From positions 620,001 to 684,000 of the forward strand of contig NZ_MVOL01000001.1 of assembly GCF_002018875.1 (NCBI RefSeq): DNA of 64,000 nt, in the 5' to 3' direction. Shown here in pieces: positions 43,999 to 53,170 of the stretch (position 1 is the stretch's first letter; every line of letters starts with the position of its first letter). This DNA comes from Pseudomonas sp. MF4836. Its GTDB lineage: Bacteria; Pseudomonadota; Gammaproteobacteria; Pseudomonadales; Pseudomonadaceae. A program made the translations under genes and the position numbers. The notes under the pieces were generated by a model. That model searched no databases and had not been told where the DNA came from. It saw only the letters and a list, made by a program, of their open reading frames with translations.

Positions 43999-45330
43999 TC
44001 AGAGCGCCGGTTCCGGCACCGCAACACTGAACAGGCGGGTGCGGCAGGCCAGGTACACCAGGCCCAGCAGGACCCAGCAGCAGCCGAGAATCAGCGCGTC
44101 CTGGTCCAGGCTGATCAGCATCCAGCCGGAGGTGAAGGCGCCGGCCAGGGGGAACAGCACCCCGCGCAGCATGCCGGCCTTGTCGCCGACCTTGCGGTCG
44201 AAGGTCAGTTTCAGCGCGCACAGGTTGACGGCGGTGAAGGCCAGGAAGGCGCCGAAGTTCACCAGCGAGGTGGCGGTGGCGATGGTCAGGCCGAACCCGA
44301 CCAGGCCAAAGGCACCGGACAGCATGATGTTGAACACCGGGGTCTTGTAGCGCGGGTGGAGCACGCCGAACAGCTTTTGCGGCAGCTGGTTGTCGCGGCC
44401 CAGGGCATACAGCAGGCGCCCGACACTGGCCTGGAACGACAGGCCGGCAGCGAAGTGGGCAATGATGATGCCGGTCAGGACCACGCCGAAGAACAGGTCG
44501 CCACCGATGGTCTTGGCGATTTCGAAGGCCGCGCCGTCGATGTTCTCGAACACGCCCGCCGGGTGTGCCAGGTACATGAAGTACGAGGAACCGATGTACA
44601 GGCTGCCGCCAATCAGGGCCACCAGCAGGATCGCCCGGGGAATGGTGCGTTCCGGCTCGACGGTTTCTTCACTCAGGGTCGACAGCGCATCGAAACCGAG
44701 GAACGAATAGGCCGCGATGGCCGCGCCCGCCATGGTCGCCGAGAACGGCACGTCGACGTTGAAGAACGGCTTGACCGAGAGCAGTCCGCCCGGGCCGTTG
44801 ATTGCCGCCACGTAGTGCCAGCACAGGCCGATGAAGACCGCGATGATCGTCAGCTGGATCAGCATCAGGATGATGTTGAAACGGTTGGCGACCTGGATCC
44901 CGAGGATATTGAGCAGGGTGGTGGAGACAATGAAACCGGTGATCCAGCACCACTGCGGCACATCGGGAAAGGCCAGGCTCAGGTAGCTCGCACCCAGCAG
45001 CCAGATCAGCATCGGGATAAAGAAGTAATCGAGCAGGGCGGCCCAACCGACCATGAAGCCGATGTTGGGGTTGAGCATCTTGCGGGTGTAGGTGTAGGCC
45101 GAGCCGGCTGCGGGGAACACCCGCACCAGGCGACCGTAGCTCAATGCGGTGAAGATCACGCCGATGGACGCCACCACGTAGGACAGCGCCACGGTGTTCT
45201 GGCTGGCCTGGGCGATCACGCCGTAGGTGCCGAATACGATCAGCGGGGCGATGAAGGCCAGGCCGAACAGCAGCACTGAGACCGGCCCGAGGGTCCGGCG
45301 CAGATGAGGAGAGGAAGTCGATGCGCTCAT
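43999..45330 (-). CDS. APC-family permease, putrescine/amine importer type
   Basis: 443 residues, about 12 membrane segments. TM1 region [23 protein letters not shown] and [27 protein letters not shown] give the APC signature; [26 protein letters not shown] marks TM6-7. The profile resembles PuuP-type amine permeases. It sits between the Fe-alcohol dehydrogenase (10 bases) and the aldehyde dehydrogenase, so it likely imports their substrate. Confidence 0.86.
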   Translation of the reverse strand: MSASTSSPHLRRTLGPVSVLLFGLAFIAPLIVFGTYGVIAQASQNTVALSYVVASIGVIFTALSYGRLVRVFPAAGSAYTYTRKMLNPNIGFMVGWAALLDYFFIPMLIWLLGASYLSLAFPDVPQWCWITGFIVSTTLLNILGIQVANRFNIILMLIQLTIIAVFIGLCWHYVAAINGPGGLLSVKPFFNVDVPFSATMAGAAIAAYSFLGFDALSTLSEETVEPERTIPRAILLVALIGGSLYIGSSYFMYLAHPAGVFENIDGAAFEIAKTIGGDLFFGVVLTGIIIAHFAAGLSFQASVGRLLYALGRDNQLPQKLFGVLHPRYKTPVFNIMLSGAFGLVGFGLTIATATSLVNFGAFLAFTAVNLCALKLTFDRKVGDKAGMLRGVLFPLAGAFTSGWMLISLDQDALILGCCWVLLGLVYLACRTRLFSVAVPEPAL

Positions 45331-45340
45331 GGGTCTGGCC

Positions 45341-46498
45341 TCAAGCTGAGTAGTTGTAGGCGGCGCGGATCACATCGAGGTAGCTCTCGACGGACATGTC
45401 TTTGATGTTGCTCGCATCGGAAATATTGCTTTTGGACTTCTGCGCGATGGCCAGGAAGTCTTCTTCGCGCACCCCGGCCACATCGGCGAAACGCGGGATG
45501 CCCAGCTCCCGGTTCATGCGGAACAATTGCTCCACGGCCGCTTCGGCTGCAGCCACCGCACTCAGGTTGGGGTCGATGCCCAGGGCGTAGGCGACATCGG
45601 CGTGGCGGCGCAGGTCGGCGTCGCGGTTATGGCTGAACACAAACGGCAGGAAGATCGCATTGCCAACCCCGTGCGGGGTGTCGTACATGCCGCCGATGGC
45701 TTCGGAAATGCAGTGCACGCTGGCGATGTCGGCGTTGCCGAAGGCCATGCCGGCAATCAGGCTGGCGATCAGCATCTGTTCCCGGGCCTCGCGGTTGTCC
45801 GGCTCTTGCACGGCGGGCTTGAGGTGCTGCGCGATCAGGCGGATGGCATGCAGGGCCAGGCCGTCGCTGATGGGGTTGGCCGGCTTGCCGGTGTAGGCTT
45901 CGATGGCGTGGGTCAGGGCGTCCATCCCGGTGGCGGCGGCAATGTGCGGCGGCAGGGTGGCGGTGATGTCCGAGTCGAGCAGCGCCAGGACCGGGCCGAT
46001 GCGGTAGTCGAGCAGGCTCATCTTGAACTGGCGGCGGGTGTCGGTGATCACCGAGAAGAAGGTCACTTCGCTGCCGGTGCCGGCAGTGGTCGGAATCGCC
46101 ACGATCGGCAGCACCGGGCCCTTGAGGGTAAAGGCGCCTTCATAGTCTTCGACCCGGCCTTCATGGGTCAGCAGCACGCTGATGGCCTTGGCTGCGTCCA
46201 TCGCGCTGCCGCCACCGACGGCCAGCACGCCGTCGATGCCCTTGCCGCGGTACAGCTCGGCGGCACGGTTGACGTCTTCGCTGCGCGGGTTGGGCTTGAC
46301 GTCGGCGATCTCGTCATAGCGGATCCCGGCCTGCTCCAGGCTGGCGTAGATGCTGTCGAGCAGGCCGGCGTTCTTGACCCCCGGGTCGGTGACCAGCAGC
46401 ACGTGGCGCAAGCCGAGGCCGGTCAGGTATTCGCCGGTGCGCTGGCGCAGGCCGGGCTCCATGACGATTTTGGTGGGTAACAGAAACTGGAATTGCAT
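45341..46498 (-). CDS. Iron-containing (group III) alcohol dehydrogenase
   Basis: 385 residues with GAGAGGAA upstream. The NAD motif GGGSAMDAAK and PTTAGTGSEVT are present. Metal ligands are visible at Asp193, His197 (MDALTHAIEAY), His262 and His276 (VHCISEAIGGMYDTPHGVGNA), exactly the group III set. Substrates range from 1,2-propanediol to 1,3-propanediol and amino-alcohols. First gene of the leftward operon with permease and aldehyde dehydrogenase. Confidence 0.92.
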   Translation of the reverse strand: MQFQFLLPTKIVMEPGLRQRTGEYLTGLGLRHVLLVTDPGVKNAGLLDSIYASLEQAGIRYDEIADVKPNPRSEDVNRAAELYRGKGIDGVLAVGGGSAMDAAKAISVLLTHEGRVEDYEGAFTLKGPVLPIVAIPTTAGTGSEVTFFSVITDTRRQFKMSLLDYRIGPVLALLDSDITATLPPHIAAATGMDALTHAIEAYTGKPANPISDGLALHAIRLIAQHLKPAVQEPDNREAREQMLIASLIAGMAFGNADIASVHCISEAIGGMYDTPHGVGNAIFLPFVFSHNRDADLRRHADVAYALGIDPNLSAVAAAEAAVEQLFRMNRELGIPRFADVAGVREEDFLAIAQKSKSNISDASNIKDMSVESYLDVIRAAYNYSA

Positions 46499-46869
46499 GG
46501 GTAGGTTCCTCTCGCTCTCTGGCGCTCTTGCAATGTTGTAGTTATGGCAGACGAGTCAGGGCGCCGCGTGTGCGGCCAATGCTGGTTTTTTATTGTTCCG
46601 GATGCCGATCGGTCGAGCCCGTGGGGCTGGCATCTCCAAGGCTGCGCGGCGAGCGCAGACCGGTATGGATCGAGAGACTAAGACCCGGGGGAGCAATCGA
46701 CAAATACTAAAAACTCAAGGGAGCATTCGATTTAATCGAATGCTCGGGGAGCGCCTCGTTTGGCAGCGGTGCCCAGCGCTGCAGCTCGGGCAGATTGCAG
46801 CGCAATTGCAATTGCGTACTGCCATCAGGCAATATACGAAACATATACACTTCGTATCAGGTGATGTTT
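46499..46869. promoter_or_regulatory. 371-bp divergent region packed with palindromes
   Basis: Three inverted repeats occur here. A 25-base near-perfect palindrome at 46721-46745 has 12-bp arms (GAGCATTCGATT/AATCGAATGCTC) and is preceded at 46691-46700 by a half-site GAGCAATCGA. A perfect 16-base palindrome CGCAATTGCAATTGCG lies at 46801-46816. A 7-bp inverted repeat ATACGAA/TTCGTAT spans 46834-46857. The last two sit just upstream of the ParD-like start, where antitoxin-type autoregulation operators would lie. No gene is supported. Confidence 0.7.
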
Positions 46870-47136
46870 GTGGGAATCGTCAAAATTTCAGACGCCATGC
46901 ATGAGAATCTGCGGGTCGCCAGCCATGCCCTCAGCCGTTCGATCAATGCCCAGGCCGAGCACTGGATGCGCATCGGCATGCTCGCCGAGCTGTACCCGGA
47001 CCTGGACCACAGCGGTATCTGCCGCTTGCTGATCCGCGCCGAACAGGCCGGTGGCCTCGACCTCAAGCAACTGAGCGAGCTGGCGGAGACGTCTCGCGGC
47101 GCCACCATGCGTGCCGTCGGGGGGGCCCGCCCATGA
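46870..47136 (+). CDS. ParD-like antitoxin-family protein
   Basis: 88 residues from GTG 46870, chosen because AGGTGA lies five bases upstream and family members begin GIVKISD; ATG 46864 is the alternative. The sequence GIVKISDAMHENLRVASHALSRSINAQAEHWMRIGM and the helix through ELYPDLDHSGICRLLIRAEQ match the ParD_like family, a ribbon-helix-helix-like DNA-binding protein group. Its stop overlaps the ATG of the MetAP gene (ATGA), so the pair are translationally coupled. A dedicated RelE/ParE toxin is absent. Confidence 0.78.
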   Translation: MGIVKISDAMHENLRVASHALSRSINAQAEHWMRIGMLAELYPDLDHSGICRLLIRAEQAGGLDLKQLSELAETSRGATMRAVGGARP

Positions 47137-47924
47137 ATGGCAAAGTCGTGTTGAAGACGCGCGAGGAAGTGGCCCAGTCCAAAGTGGCCGGCACCTTGGC
47201 CGCCGAAGTCCTGGCCATGATCACGCCCCACGTCAAGGCCGGGGTCAGCACCGATCAACTGGACCAGATCTGCCATGACTACATCGTCAACGTGCAGCGG
47301 GCGATTGCCGGGAATATCGGTTATCACGGCTTCCCCAAGACCGTGTGCATCTCGGTCAATGAGGTGGTGTGCCACGGCATTCCTTCGGGCCGGGTGCTCA
47401 AGGACGGCGATATCGTCAATATCGACATCGCCGTGGTCAAGGACGGCTGGTACGGCGACACCAGCCGCATGTACTTCGTCGGCGAGCCCAGCCCCGAGGC
47501 GCGGCGCCTGGTCGCCACCACCTATGAGGCGATGTGCGCCGGCATCCGCACCGTGCGCCCGGGCGCGACCCTGGGCGATATCGGCCATGCGATCCAGAGC
47601 GTGGCTGAGCGCGACGGCTTCAGTGTGGTGCGCGAATACTGCGGCCACGGCATCGGCAAGATCTACCACGACGAGCCCCAGGTGCTGCACTACGGCTACC
47701 CGGGCCAGGGCCTGAAGCTGAAAGCCGGGATGATCTTTACCATCGAACCCATGCTCAATGCCGGCAAACGCCACGTGAAGACCCTGGCCGATGCCTGGAC
47801 CGTGGTGACCAAGGACCACTCGCTCTCGGCCCAGTGGGAGCACATGGTGGCGGTGACCGACCAGGGTTTCGAAATCCTGACCCCGTGGCCGGACAGCGTC
47901 GAGGGCTTTCCCGCGATCGTCTAG
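47133..47924 (+). CDS. map: Type I methionine aminopeptidase (probable second copy)
   Basis: 263 residues. All metal ligands of the pita-bread fold are visible: Asp98 (NIDIAV), Asp109 (YGDTSRM), His172 (GHGIGK), Glu205 (TIEPML) and Glu236 (WEHMVA); His81 in VCHGIP is also conserved. It removes N-terminal Met from nascent proteins. The essential housekeeping map of pseudomonads lies elsewhere (usually next to rpsB), so this is probably an additional copy, translationally coupled to a ParD-like protein. A strong terminator follows. Confidence 0.9.
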   Translation: MNGKVVLKTREEVAQSKVAGTLAAEVLAMITPHVKAGVSTDQLDQICHDYIVNVQRAIAGNIGYHGFPKTVCISVNEVVCHGIPSGRVLKDGDIVNIDIAVVKDGWYGDTSRMYFVGEPSPEARRLVATTYEAMCAGIRTVRPGATLGDIGHAIQSVAERDGFSVVREYCGHGIGKIYHDEPQVLHYGYPGQGLKLKAGMIFTIEPMLNAGKRHVKTLADAWTVVTKDHSLSAQWEHMVAVTDQGFEILTPWPDSVEGFPAIV

Positions 47925-47954
47925 CGCGGCGAGGCGCTCCACCCCGGCTGCGCC

Positions 47955-47988
47955 AACGCCCCCATCGGCCAGCACCGGTGGGGGCGTT
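47955..47988 (+). terminator. Terminator after map
   Basis: 10-bp inverted repeat (47955-47964 with 47979-47988; AACGCCCCCA and TGGGGGCGTT) ending in TTTT, 31 bases past the map stop. Confidence 0.88.
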
Positions 47989-48108
47989 TTGCCAGGTCGG
48001 AGGCTGGCTGCACGGTGGGGCCGGCCGCCGATTGGACAACAGCCCGGCGCGGGGCGGTAAACTGCCGCGCAGATTTTTCCTTACTCACTCCTTGAACAAG
48101 AGCAGCCC

Positions 48109-48489
48109 ATGGCCCACCACGACATCACCTTTATTCCCGATCCTGACGCGGACTCCATTTCCTCCGACGTTGCCGGTTTTGGCGGCCTGCTGGTCTCGAC
48201 CCAGATCCCGACCCATGCCGATGGCAGCCTGGAGCTGGGGGACATCACCCGGCAAAGCGAATGCACCCTGCAAGCGTTGAAAGTCGCACTGGAGAAGGCC
48301 GGCAGCTCCATGGACCGGGTCCTGCACCTGACCATCTACCTCACCGACATGGCCGACCGCGGCGCATTCAACGAGGTTTACCAGCGTTTCTTCGCCAAGC
48401 CCTGGCCGGTGCGCGCCGCCGTTGGCGTGGCGGCATTGGCGGTCGAAGGCATGCGGGTGGAAGTCACCGCCATGGCCGCCAAGGCCTGA
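48109..48489 (+). CDS. RidA-family protein
   Basis: 126 residues. It shows the RidA/YjgF pattern LLVSTQIPTHADG, QALKVALEKAGSSMDRVLHLTIYLTDMADRGAFNEVYQRFF and the conserved arginine in PVRAAVGVAAL that binds carboxylates in enamine/imine deaminases. It lies between map and the U32 gene; it is probably monocistronic. Confidence 0.87.
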   Translation: MAHHDITFIPDPDADSISSDVAGFGGLLVSTQIPTHADGSLELGDITRQSECTLQALKVALEKAGSSMDRVLHLTIYLTDMADRGAFNEVYQRFFAKPWPVRAAVGVAALAVEGMRVEVTAMAAKA

Positions 48490-48570
48490 TCCACCGAGGG
48501 TTTCGGCGGTTGCGCGCAAGGCGTGGCCGCCACCTGGCAGCACACGGGTGCCGGTCGCGCATTTGGCCGC

Positions 48571-48576
48571 TACAAT
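48571..48576 (+). promoter_or_regulatory. -10-like element TACAAT before the U32 gene
   Basis: TACAAT lies about 38 bases upstream of the chosen ATG, with no ribosome site of note, suggesting the transcript starts close to the gene. Confidence 0.4.
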
Positions 48577-48613
48577 GCACGCCTCGACCGTGACCAGCCT
48601 GACTAAAAAAATT

Positions 48614-50614
48614 ATGTCCCTGCCTAAACATCACCTGGAATTGCTCAGCCCCGCCCGTGACGTGGCCATTGCTCGCGAGGCCATCCTGCATGGCGCCGAC
48701 GCCGTGTACATCGGTGGCCCCAGCTTCGGCGCACGGCACAACGCCTGCAACGAAGTGAGCGATATCGCCCAGTTGGTGGAGTTCGCCCGGCGCTACCATG
48801 CCCGGGTGTTCACCACCATCAACACCATCCTCCACGACAACGAGCTGGAGCCGGCGCGCAAGCTGATCCACCAACTGTACGATGCCGGCGTCGATGCGCT
48901 GATCGTCCAGGACCTGGGGGTGATGGAGCTGGACATTCCGCCGATCGAGCTGCACGCCAGCACCCAGACCGATATCCGCACCCTGGCCCGGGCCAAGTTC
49001 CTCGACCAGGCCGGCTTCTCGCAACTGGTGCTGGCCCGCGAACTGAACCTGCAAGAGATCCGCGCCATCGCCGACGAGACCGACGCGGCCATCGAGTTCT
49101 TCATTCACGGTGCCTTGTGCGTGGCCTTTTCCGGGCAGTGCAACATCTCCCACGCGCAGAACGGCCGCAGCGCCAACCGTGGCGACTGCTCCCAGGCCTG
49201 CCGCCTGCCGTACACCCTCAAGGATGAGCAGGGCGGGGTCATCGCCTACGAGAAACACCTGCTGTCGATGAAGGACAACAACCAGAGCGCCAACATCCGC
49301 GCCCTGGTGGAGGCCGGCGTGCGTTCGTTCAAGATCGAAGGCCGCTACAAGGACATGGGCTACGTGAAGAACATCACCGCCTATTACCGCCAGCGCCTGG
49401 ACGCCGTGCTCGAAGACCGCCCGGACCTGGCCCGGGCCTCCAGCGGGCGCACCGCGCACTTCTTCGTGCCCGACCCGGACAAGACCTTCCACCGTGGCAG
49501 CACCGACTACTTCGTCAGCGAGCGCAAGATCGACATCGGCGCCTTCGACTCGCCGACCTTCACCGGCCTGCTGGTGGGCGTGGTGGAAAAAGTCGGCAAG
49601 CGTGACTTGCAGGTGGTGACCCGCGAGCCACTGTCCAACGGCGACGGCCTCAATGTGCAGGTCAAGCGCGAGGTGGTGGGCTTTCGCGCCAACATCGCCG
49701 AAGCCAAGGGCGAATTCGAGGAAGACGGCGAGAAACGCTACCGCTATCGCGTCGAACCCAATGAGATGCCCGAAGGCCTGCACCGCCTGCGGCCCTTGCA
49801 TCCCCTGAGCCGCAACCTGGACCACAACTGGCAGCAGGCGTTGGTCAAGACTTCCGCCGAGCGTCGGGTAGGCCTGGCCTGGACGGTGCAGTTGCGCGAA
49901 GAGCGCCTGGAACTGAGCGCCACCAGCGAGGAAGGTGTCAGCGCCAGCGTGGTGCTGGATGGCCCGTTCGGCGTGGCCAACAAGCCGGAGCAGGCCCTGG
50001 AACAACTGCAGGACCTGCTGGGCCAACTGGGTACCACCCAATATCACGCCACCGGGATCAAGCTGGATGCGCCCCAGGCGTTCTTCATTCCCAACTCCCA
50101 GCTCAAGGCCCTGCGCCGGGAAGTCATCGAAGCCCTGACCGCCGCGCGGATCGAGGCTCACCCACGGGGTAGCCGCAAAGCCGAGACCAGCCCGCCACCG
50201 GTGTATCCGGAAGCGCATCTGTCGTTCCTGGCCAACGTCTACAACCAGAAGGCCCGCGACTTCTACCACCGTCACGGGGTGAAGTTGATCGACGCCGCCT
50301 TCGAGGCCCACCAGGAAACTGGCGAAGTGCCGGTGATGATCACCAAGCACTGCCTGCGTTTCTCCTTCAACCTGTGCCCGAAACAGGCCAAGGGTGTGAC
50401 CGGGGTGCGGACCAAGGTCGCGCCGATGCAATTGGTGCACGGCGATGAAGTGCTGACCCTGAAGTTCGATTGCAAGCCGTGTGAAATGCACGTGATCGGC
50501 AAGATCAAGGGCCACATCCTCGGCCTGCCGTTGCCGGGCAGCGTCAACGAGCAAGTGGTCGGCCATATCAGCCCCCAGGACCTGCTCAAGACCATCCCCC
50601 GCGCACCGCACTGA
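48614..50614 (+). CDS. rlhA: U32 peptidase-family protein, RlhA type
   Basis: 666 residues from ATG 48614; in-frame GTG 48590 and ATG 48575 are alternatives. The U32 core reads LELLSPARDVAIAREAILHGADAVYIGGPSFGAR, LHASTQTDIRT and the Fe-S region IHGALCVAFSGQCNISHAQNG with NRGDCSQACRLPY. KSFKIEGRYK-like RSFKIEGRYKDMGY follows. A long C-terminal extension with further cysteines (KHCLRFSFNLCPKQ, DCKPCEMHVIG) distinguishes it from the shorter TrhP (about 450 residues). It fits RlhA, which hydroxylates 23S rRNA C2501. Symbol by size and architecture. Confidence 0.83.
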   Translation: MSLPKHHLELLSPARDVAIAREAILHGADAVYIGGPSFGARHNACNEVSDIAQLVEFARRYHARVFTTINTILHDNELEPARKLIHQLYDAGVDALIVQDLGVMELDIPPIELHASTQTDIRTLARAKFLDQAGFSQLVLARELNLQEIRAIADETDAAIEFFIHGALCVAFSGQCNISHAQNGRSANRGDCSQACRLPYTLKDEQGGVIAYEKHLLSMKDNNQSANIRALVEAGVRSFKIEGRYKDMGYVKNITAYYRQRLDAVLEDRPDLARASSGRTAHFFVPDPDKTFHRGSTDYFVSERKIDIGAFDSPTFTGLLVGVVEKVGKRDLQVVTREPLSNGDGLNVQVKREVVGFRANIAEAKGEFEEDGEKRYRYRVEPNEMPEGLHRLRPLHPLSRNLDHNWQQALVKTSAERRVGLAWTVQLREERLELSATSEEGVSASVVLDGPFGVANKPEQALEQLQDLLGQLGTTQYHATGIKLDAPQAFFIPNSQLKALRREVIEALTAARIEAHPRGSRKAETSPPPVYPEAHLSFLANVYNQKARDFYHRHGVKLIDAAFEAHQETGEVPVMITKHCLRFSFNLCPKQAKGVTGVRTKVAPMQLVHGDEVLTLKFDCKPCEMHVIGKIKGHILGLPLPGSVNEQVVGHISPQDLLKTIPRAPH

Positions 50615-50658
50615 GTGCCTGCCGGGCGCGCCGCAATGGCGCGTCCGGCGGCCGAAAA

Positions 50659-50695
50659 AAAACGCCGTTTGCTCACTCGGGGCAAACGGCGTTTT
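50659..50695. terminator. Rho-independent terminator of the U32 gene, usable in both directions
   Basis: 14-bp perfect stem, 50659-50672 with 50682-50695, ending AAAA on the left and TTTT on the right. It separates the U32 gene (ends 50614) from the convergent Zn-alcohol dehydrogenase (ends 50717). Confidence 0.93.
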
Positions 50696-50716
50696 GCGTT
50701 GGGGGGAGGGTGGTGT

Positions 50717-51748
50717 TCAGGCGATTTTCAACACCGTGCGCCCCACCAGTTGCCCTTTGCGCATGCGCTCGAATATCTGGTTGATTGCCTCCAGCGGCTC
50801 GGTGACGATCTGCGCCGTGACCTGGCCCCGGGCGGCGAAGGCCACCGCTTCGTTGAGGTCCTGGCGGGTACCGATGTTGGAGCCGGTGATGGTCAGTTCC
50901 CAGCCGCTGATGGCCGAGATCGAGGCGCGCACGGTGTCGGCGTCGCCGCCGGGCAAGCCGATGAAGACGGCGGTGCCGCCCGGGCGCAGCATGCCCACGG
51001 CCTGTTCGAAGGCGGCGTTGGCCACTGCCGTGACCAGGGCCGCGTGGACCCCGCCGAGTTGCTCCTTGATCGCCTGCACCGGCTCTTCCCGGGCGTTGAT
51101 CAGGCGGTCGGCGCCCAGGCTGCGGGCCAGCTCCAGTTTGTCGGCCGAGACGTCCACCGCCACCACGCGAAAGCCCATGGCCTTGGCGTATTGCACTGCC
51201 ACGTGCCCCAGGCCGCCAATGCCGAGCACCGCCACCCATTGCCCGGGACGGGCTCTGGAGCGCATCAGCCCGCGATACGTGGTGACCCCGGCGCACAGAA
51301 TCGGCGCCATGGCATACAGGTCCACGCCGTCAGGAATCCGCGCGACAAACGCCGCTGGCGCCAGCATGTATTCGGCGTAGCCGCCGGGTTGGCTGTAGCC
51401 GGTGGATTCGCGGTGGGCGCAGATGGTTTCCATGCCCGCCAGGCAGTACTCGCAGGTGCCGCAGGCGCTGTACATCCACGGTACGCCCACCGCTTCGCCA
51501 ATCGCCGGTTGCTGCACGCCTTCGCCCTGAGCCACCACGTGCCCGGTGATCTCGTGGCCGGGTATCAACGGCAGCAGGGGCAGCTCAGACCAGTCGCCGT
51601 CGATGGCGTGCAGGTCGCTGTGGCACACGCCGCAGGCGACCACCTTGATCAGCACTTCACCGCGCCCGGGTACTGGAATCGGCACCTGCTCGATGCTCAA
51701 CGCTTCGCCGACACGGTGCAGTACGGCGGCCTTCATGGTGTTGCTCAT
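50717..51748 (-). CDS. Zinc-dependent alcohol dehydrogenase, AdhP type
   Basis: 343 residues from ATG 51748. Catalytic-zinc ligands appear in VACGVCHSDLH and PGHEITG, and the structural-zinc four-cysteine loop is SACGTCEYCLAGMETIC. The cofactor motif is GIGGLGHVAVQYA. The pattern is AdhP/ADH-I-like (ethanol-active). It is the second gene of a leftward pair after the binding protein, separated by 67 bases. Confidence 0.9.
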   Translation of the reverse strand: MSNTMKAAVLHRVGEALSIEQVPIPVPGRGEVLIKVVACGVCHSDLHAIDGDWSELPLLPLIPGHEITGHVVAQGEGVQQPAIGEAVGVPWMYSACGTCEYCLAGMETICAHRESTGYSQPGGYAEYMLAPAAFVARIPDGVDLYAMAPILCAGVTTYRGLMRSRARPGQWVAVLGIGGLGHVAVQYAKAMGFRVVAVDVSADKLELARSLGADRLINAREEPVQAIKEQLGGVHAALVTAVANAAFEQAVGMLRPGGTAVFIGLPGGDADTVRASISAISGWELTITGSNIGTRQDLNEAVAFAARGQVTAQIVTEPLEAINQIFERMRKGQLVGRTVLKIA

Positions 51749-51815
51749 GGTGTTCCCCTGTGTTTCAAGGGCAGCCCGCCTGGGCTGCCGGATCGTTCGA
51801 GAGTGGAGGGCGGGC

Positions 51816-52847
51816 TTACTGGGCGACGAACAGGGCAAAACGCTTCTGCATGGCGTCCTGGTTATCGACCCACCAGTCGGGGTTGACCATCACCACGCGC
51901 GAGGCGTTCTGCGGCGAGGTCGGCAGGCGCTTGGACAGCTCTTCGCTGATCAGCCCCGTCTGGTAGGCATGGCTGTTGACCGGCGCGTAAGGAATAAAGG
52001 TCGCGAGCATGGCCTGGCTTTTCGCGCTCATGATCTGGTTGATCACCTGCATCGCCAGGGCCTTGTTCGGCGCGCCCTTGGGCACGATCAGGCAGTCGTG
52101 GCTGAGCAGGGCGCCGTCGAAGCTGTAGTCGACATTGGCGTCGTCATGCTTGACGTCGTTGACCCGGCCATTCCAGATCGCCAGGAAATCCACCTCGCGG
52201 CTGCGCAGCAATTGCGCGGAATCGGCGCCCGCGCTCCACCAGTTGGCGACTTGCGGCTTGATCCGCTCCAGGGCGCGGAACGCCCGCTCCACATCCAGCG
52301 GGTAGAGCTTGTCCGGGGCCACGCCATCGCCCAGCAGTGCGGCTTCCATGGTCAGCCAGGGTTGCCGGTACAGGGCGCGGGCGCCTTTTACCGAAGGGTC
52401 GAAGAATTGGTTCCAGGTTTTCGCCACCGGCTTGCCAGTGTCATTGGCCCAGGCCACCACCGTGGCGTAGGCGTGGGTGCCGATCCAGTTCTGGCCGACC
52501 ACGTTTTTATCCACGCCATCGGTGCCGATCACGCTGTAGTCCAGGGGTTCGGACAGGCCTTCGCGCTGGGCCTGGGCGCATTCCATGCTGCCCAGTTCGA
52601 CGATGTCCCACTTGGGTTTGCCCGACAGCACCTGGGCGCGCACGGCGGCCAGGCCATCCATGCTGTCTTCCTTGATGGTGATGCCCAGGGCCTCGGCGGC
52701 CGGTTGCAGGTAGGCCTTGCGCTCGGCGTCCTGCAGGGCACCGCCCCAACCGGAGAAGGTCAGGGTGGCGGCGCCGGCGCTCAGGTGCGCGCTCAACAGC
52801 AGGCAACCGGCGATGCAGCGGGGAAGGGAAAGAGGGGACCGTTTCAT
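51816..52847 (-). CDS. Polyamine-type periplasmic binding protein (first paralogue)
   Basis: 343 residues with a signal peptide ending LSAGA. It is a SBP_bac-8-type receptor: LTFSGWGGALQDAERKAYLQPAAEALGITIKEDSMDGLAAVRAQVLSGKPKWDIVELG, IGTHAYATVVAWANDTGKP and NWWSAGADSAQLLRSREVDF. It closely resembles the receptor at 56087 across the whole length (same GWGGALQDAERKAYL, VRAQVLSGKP and SAQLLRSREVDF blocks). It lies divergent from the DAO gene across an operator-bearing region, and probably serves the ABC complex at 57218-60007 as an alternative receptor. Confidence 0.88.
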   Translation of the reverse strand: MKRSPLSLPRCIAGCLLLSAHLSAGAATLTFSGWGGALQDAERKAYLQPAAEALGITIKEDSMDGLAAVRAQVLSGKPKWDIVELGSMECAQAQREGLSEPLDYSVIGTDGVDKNVVGQNWIGTHAYATVVAWANDTGKPVAKTWNQFFDPSVKGARALYRQPWLTMEAALLGDGVAPDKLYPLDVERAFRALERIKPQVANWWSAGADSAQLLRSREVDFLAIWNGRVNDVKHDDANVDYSFDGALLSHDCLIVPKGAPNKALAMQVINQIMSAKSQAMLATFIPYAPVNSHAYQTGLISEELSKRLPTSPQNASRVVMVNPDWWVDNQDAMQKRFALFVAQ

Positions 52848-52982
52848 ATCGATTTTCCTATGAGGTGCGTTTCGGGCAGCCGTCAGCCCAGATACAGGGG
52901 TGGTTGGCAGGCTGGCACAAGGTGGCGAAACGTAAATTTATTATTGTTCAGGCGTCATCGAGGTCGCTGATTCGCTGTTAAA

Positions 52983-52997
52983 TATCGCATTGCGATA
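52983..52997. promoter_or_regulatory. Operator TATCGC-N3-GCGATA, copy 1
   Basis: TATCGCATTGCGATA is an inverted repeat with perfect 6-bp arms and 3-base spacer, lying upstream of the binding-protein gene (start 52847) in the AT-rich divergent region 52848-53170. The same motif occurs a second time 161 bases away. It likely binds a dimeric regulator such as the IclR protein at 62737. Confidence 0.75.
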
Positions 52998-53143
52998 ATT
53001 AAAAATCGAATAAAGTCAAGTCTTATGGTTATTTGATTGTCTGTCAATGCGATTTTCGAAATCGACAGCGGGGAAAATTGTTAAAAATAATCGTTGACCG
53101 ATATCGACATTCGCTTCTAGTCTGTTAAAAACCGATTAGTTGA

Positions 53144-53158
53144 TATCGCACAGCGATA
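53144..53158. promoter_or_regulatory. Operator TATCGC-N3-GCGATA, copy 2
   Basis: TATCGCACAGCGATA has the same arms as copy 1 and abuts the DAO gene start (53171, ribosome site GAGG at 53163-53166). It would block or activate the rightward amine operon. The region between copies also holds CGATTT/AAATCG inverted repeats near 53050-53064. No gene lies in the 323-bp region. Confidence 0.75.
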
Positions 53159-53170
53159 ATGCGAGGCCAG

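Noticed and set aside
10023..47924. A single methionine-linked system joining mdeAB, the Met-rich protein and the MetAP
   Set aside because: The loci are 10-20 kb apart on separate transcripts with unrelated functions between them. The shared word methionine is not evidence of a link.
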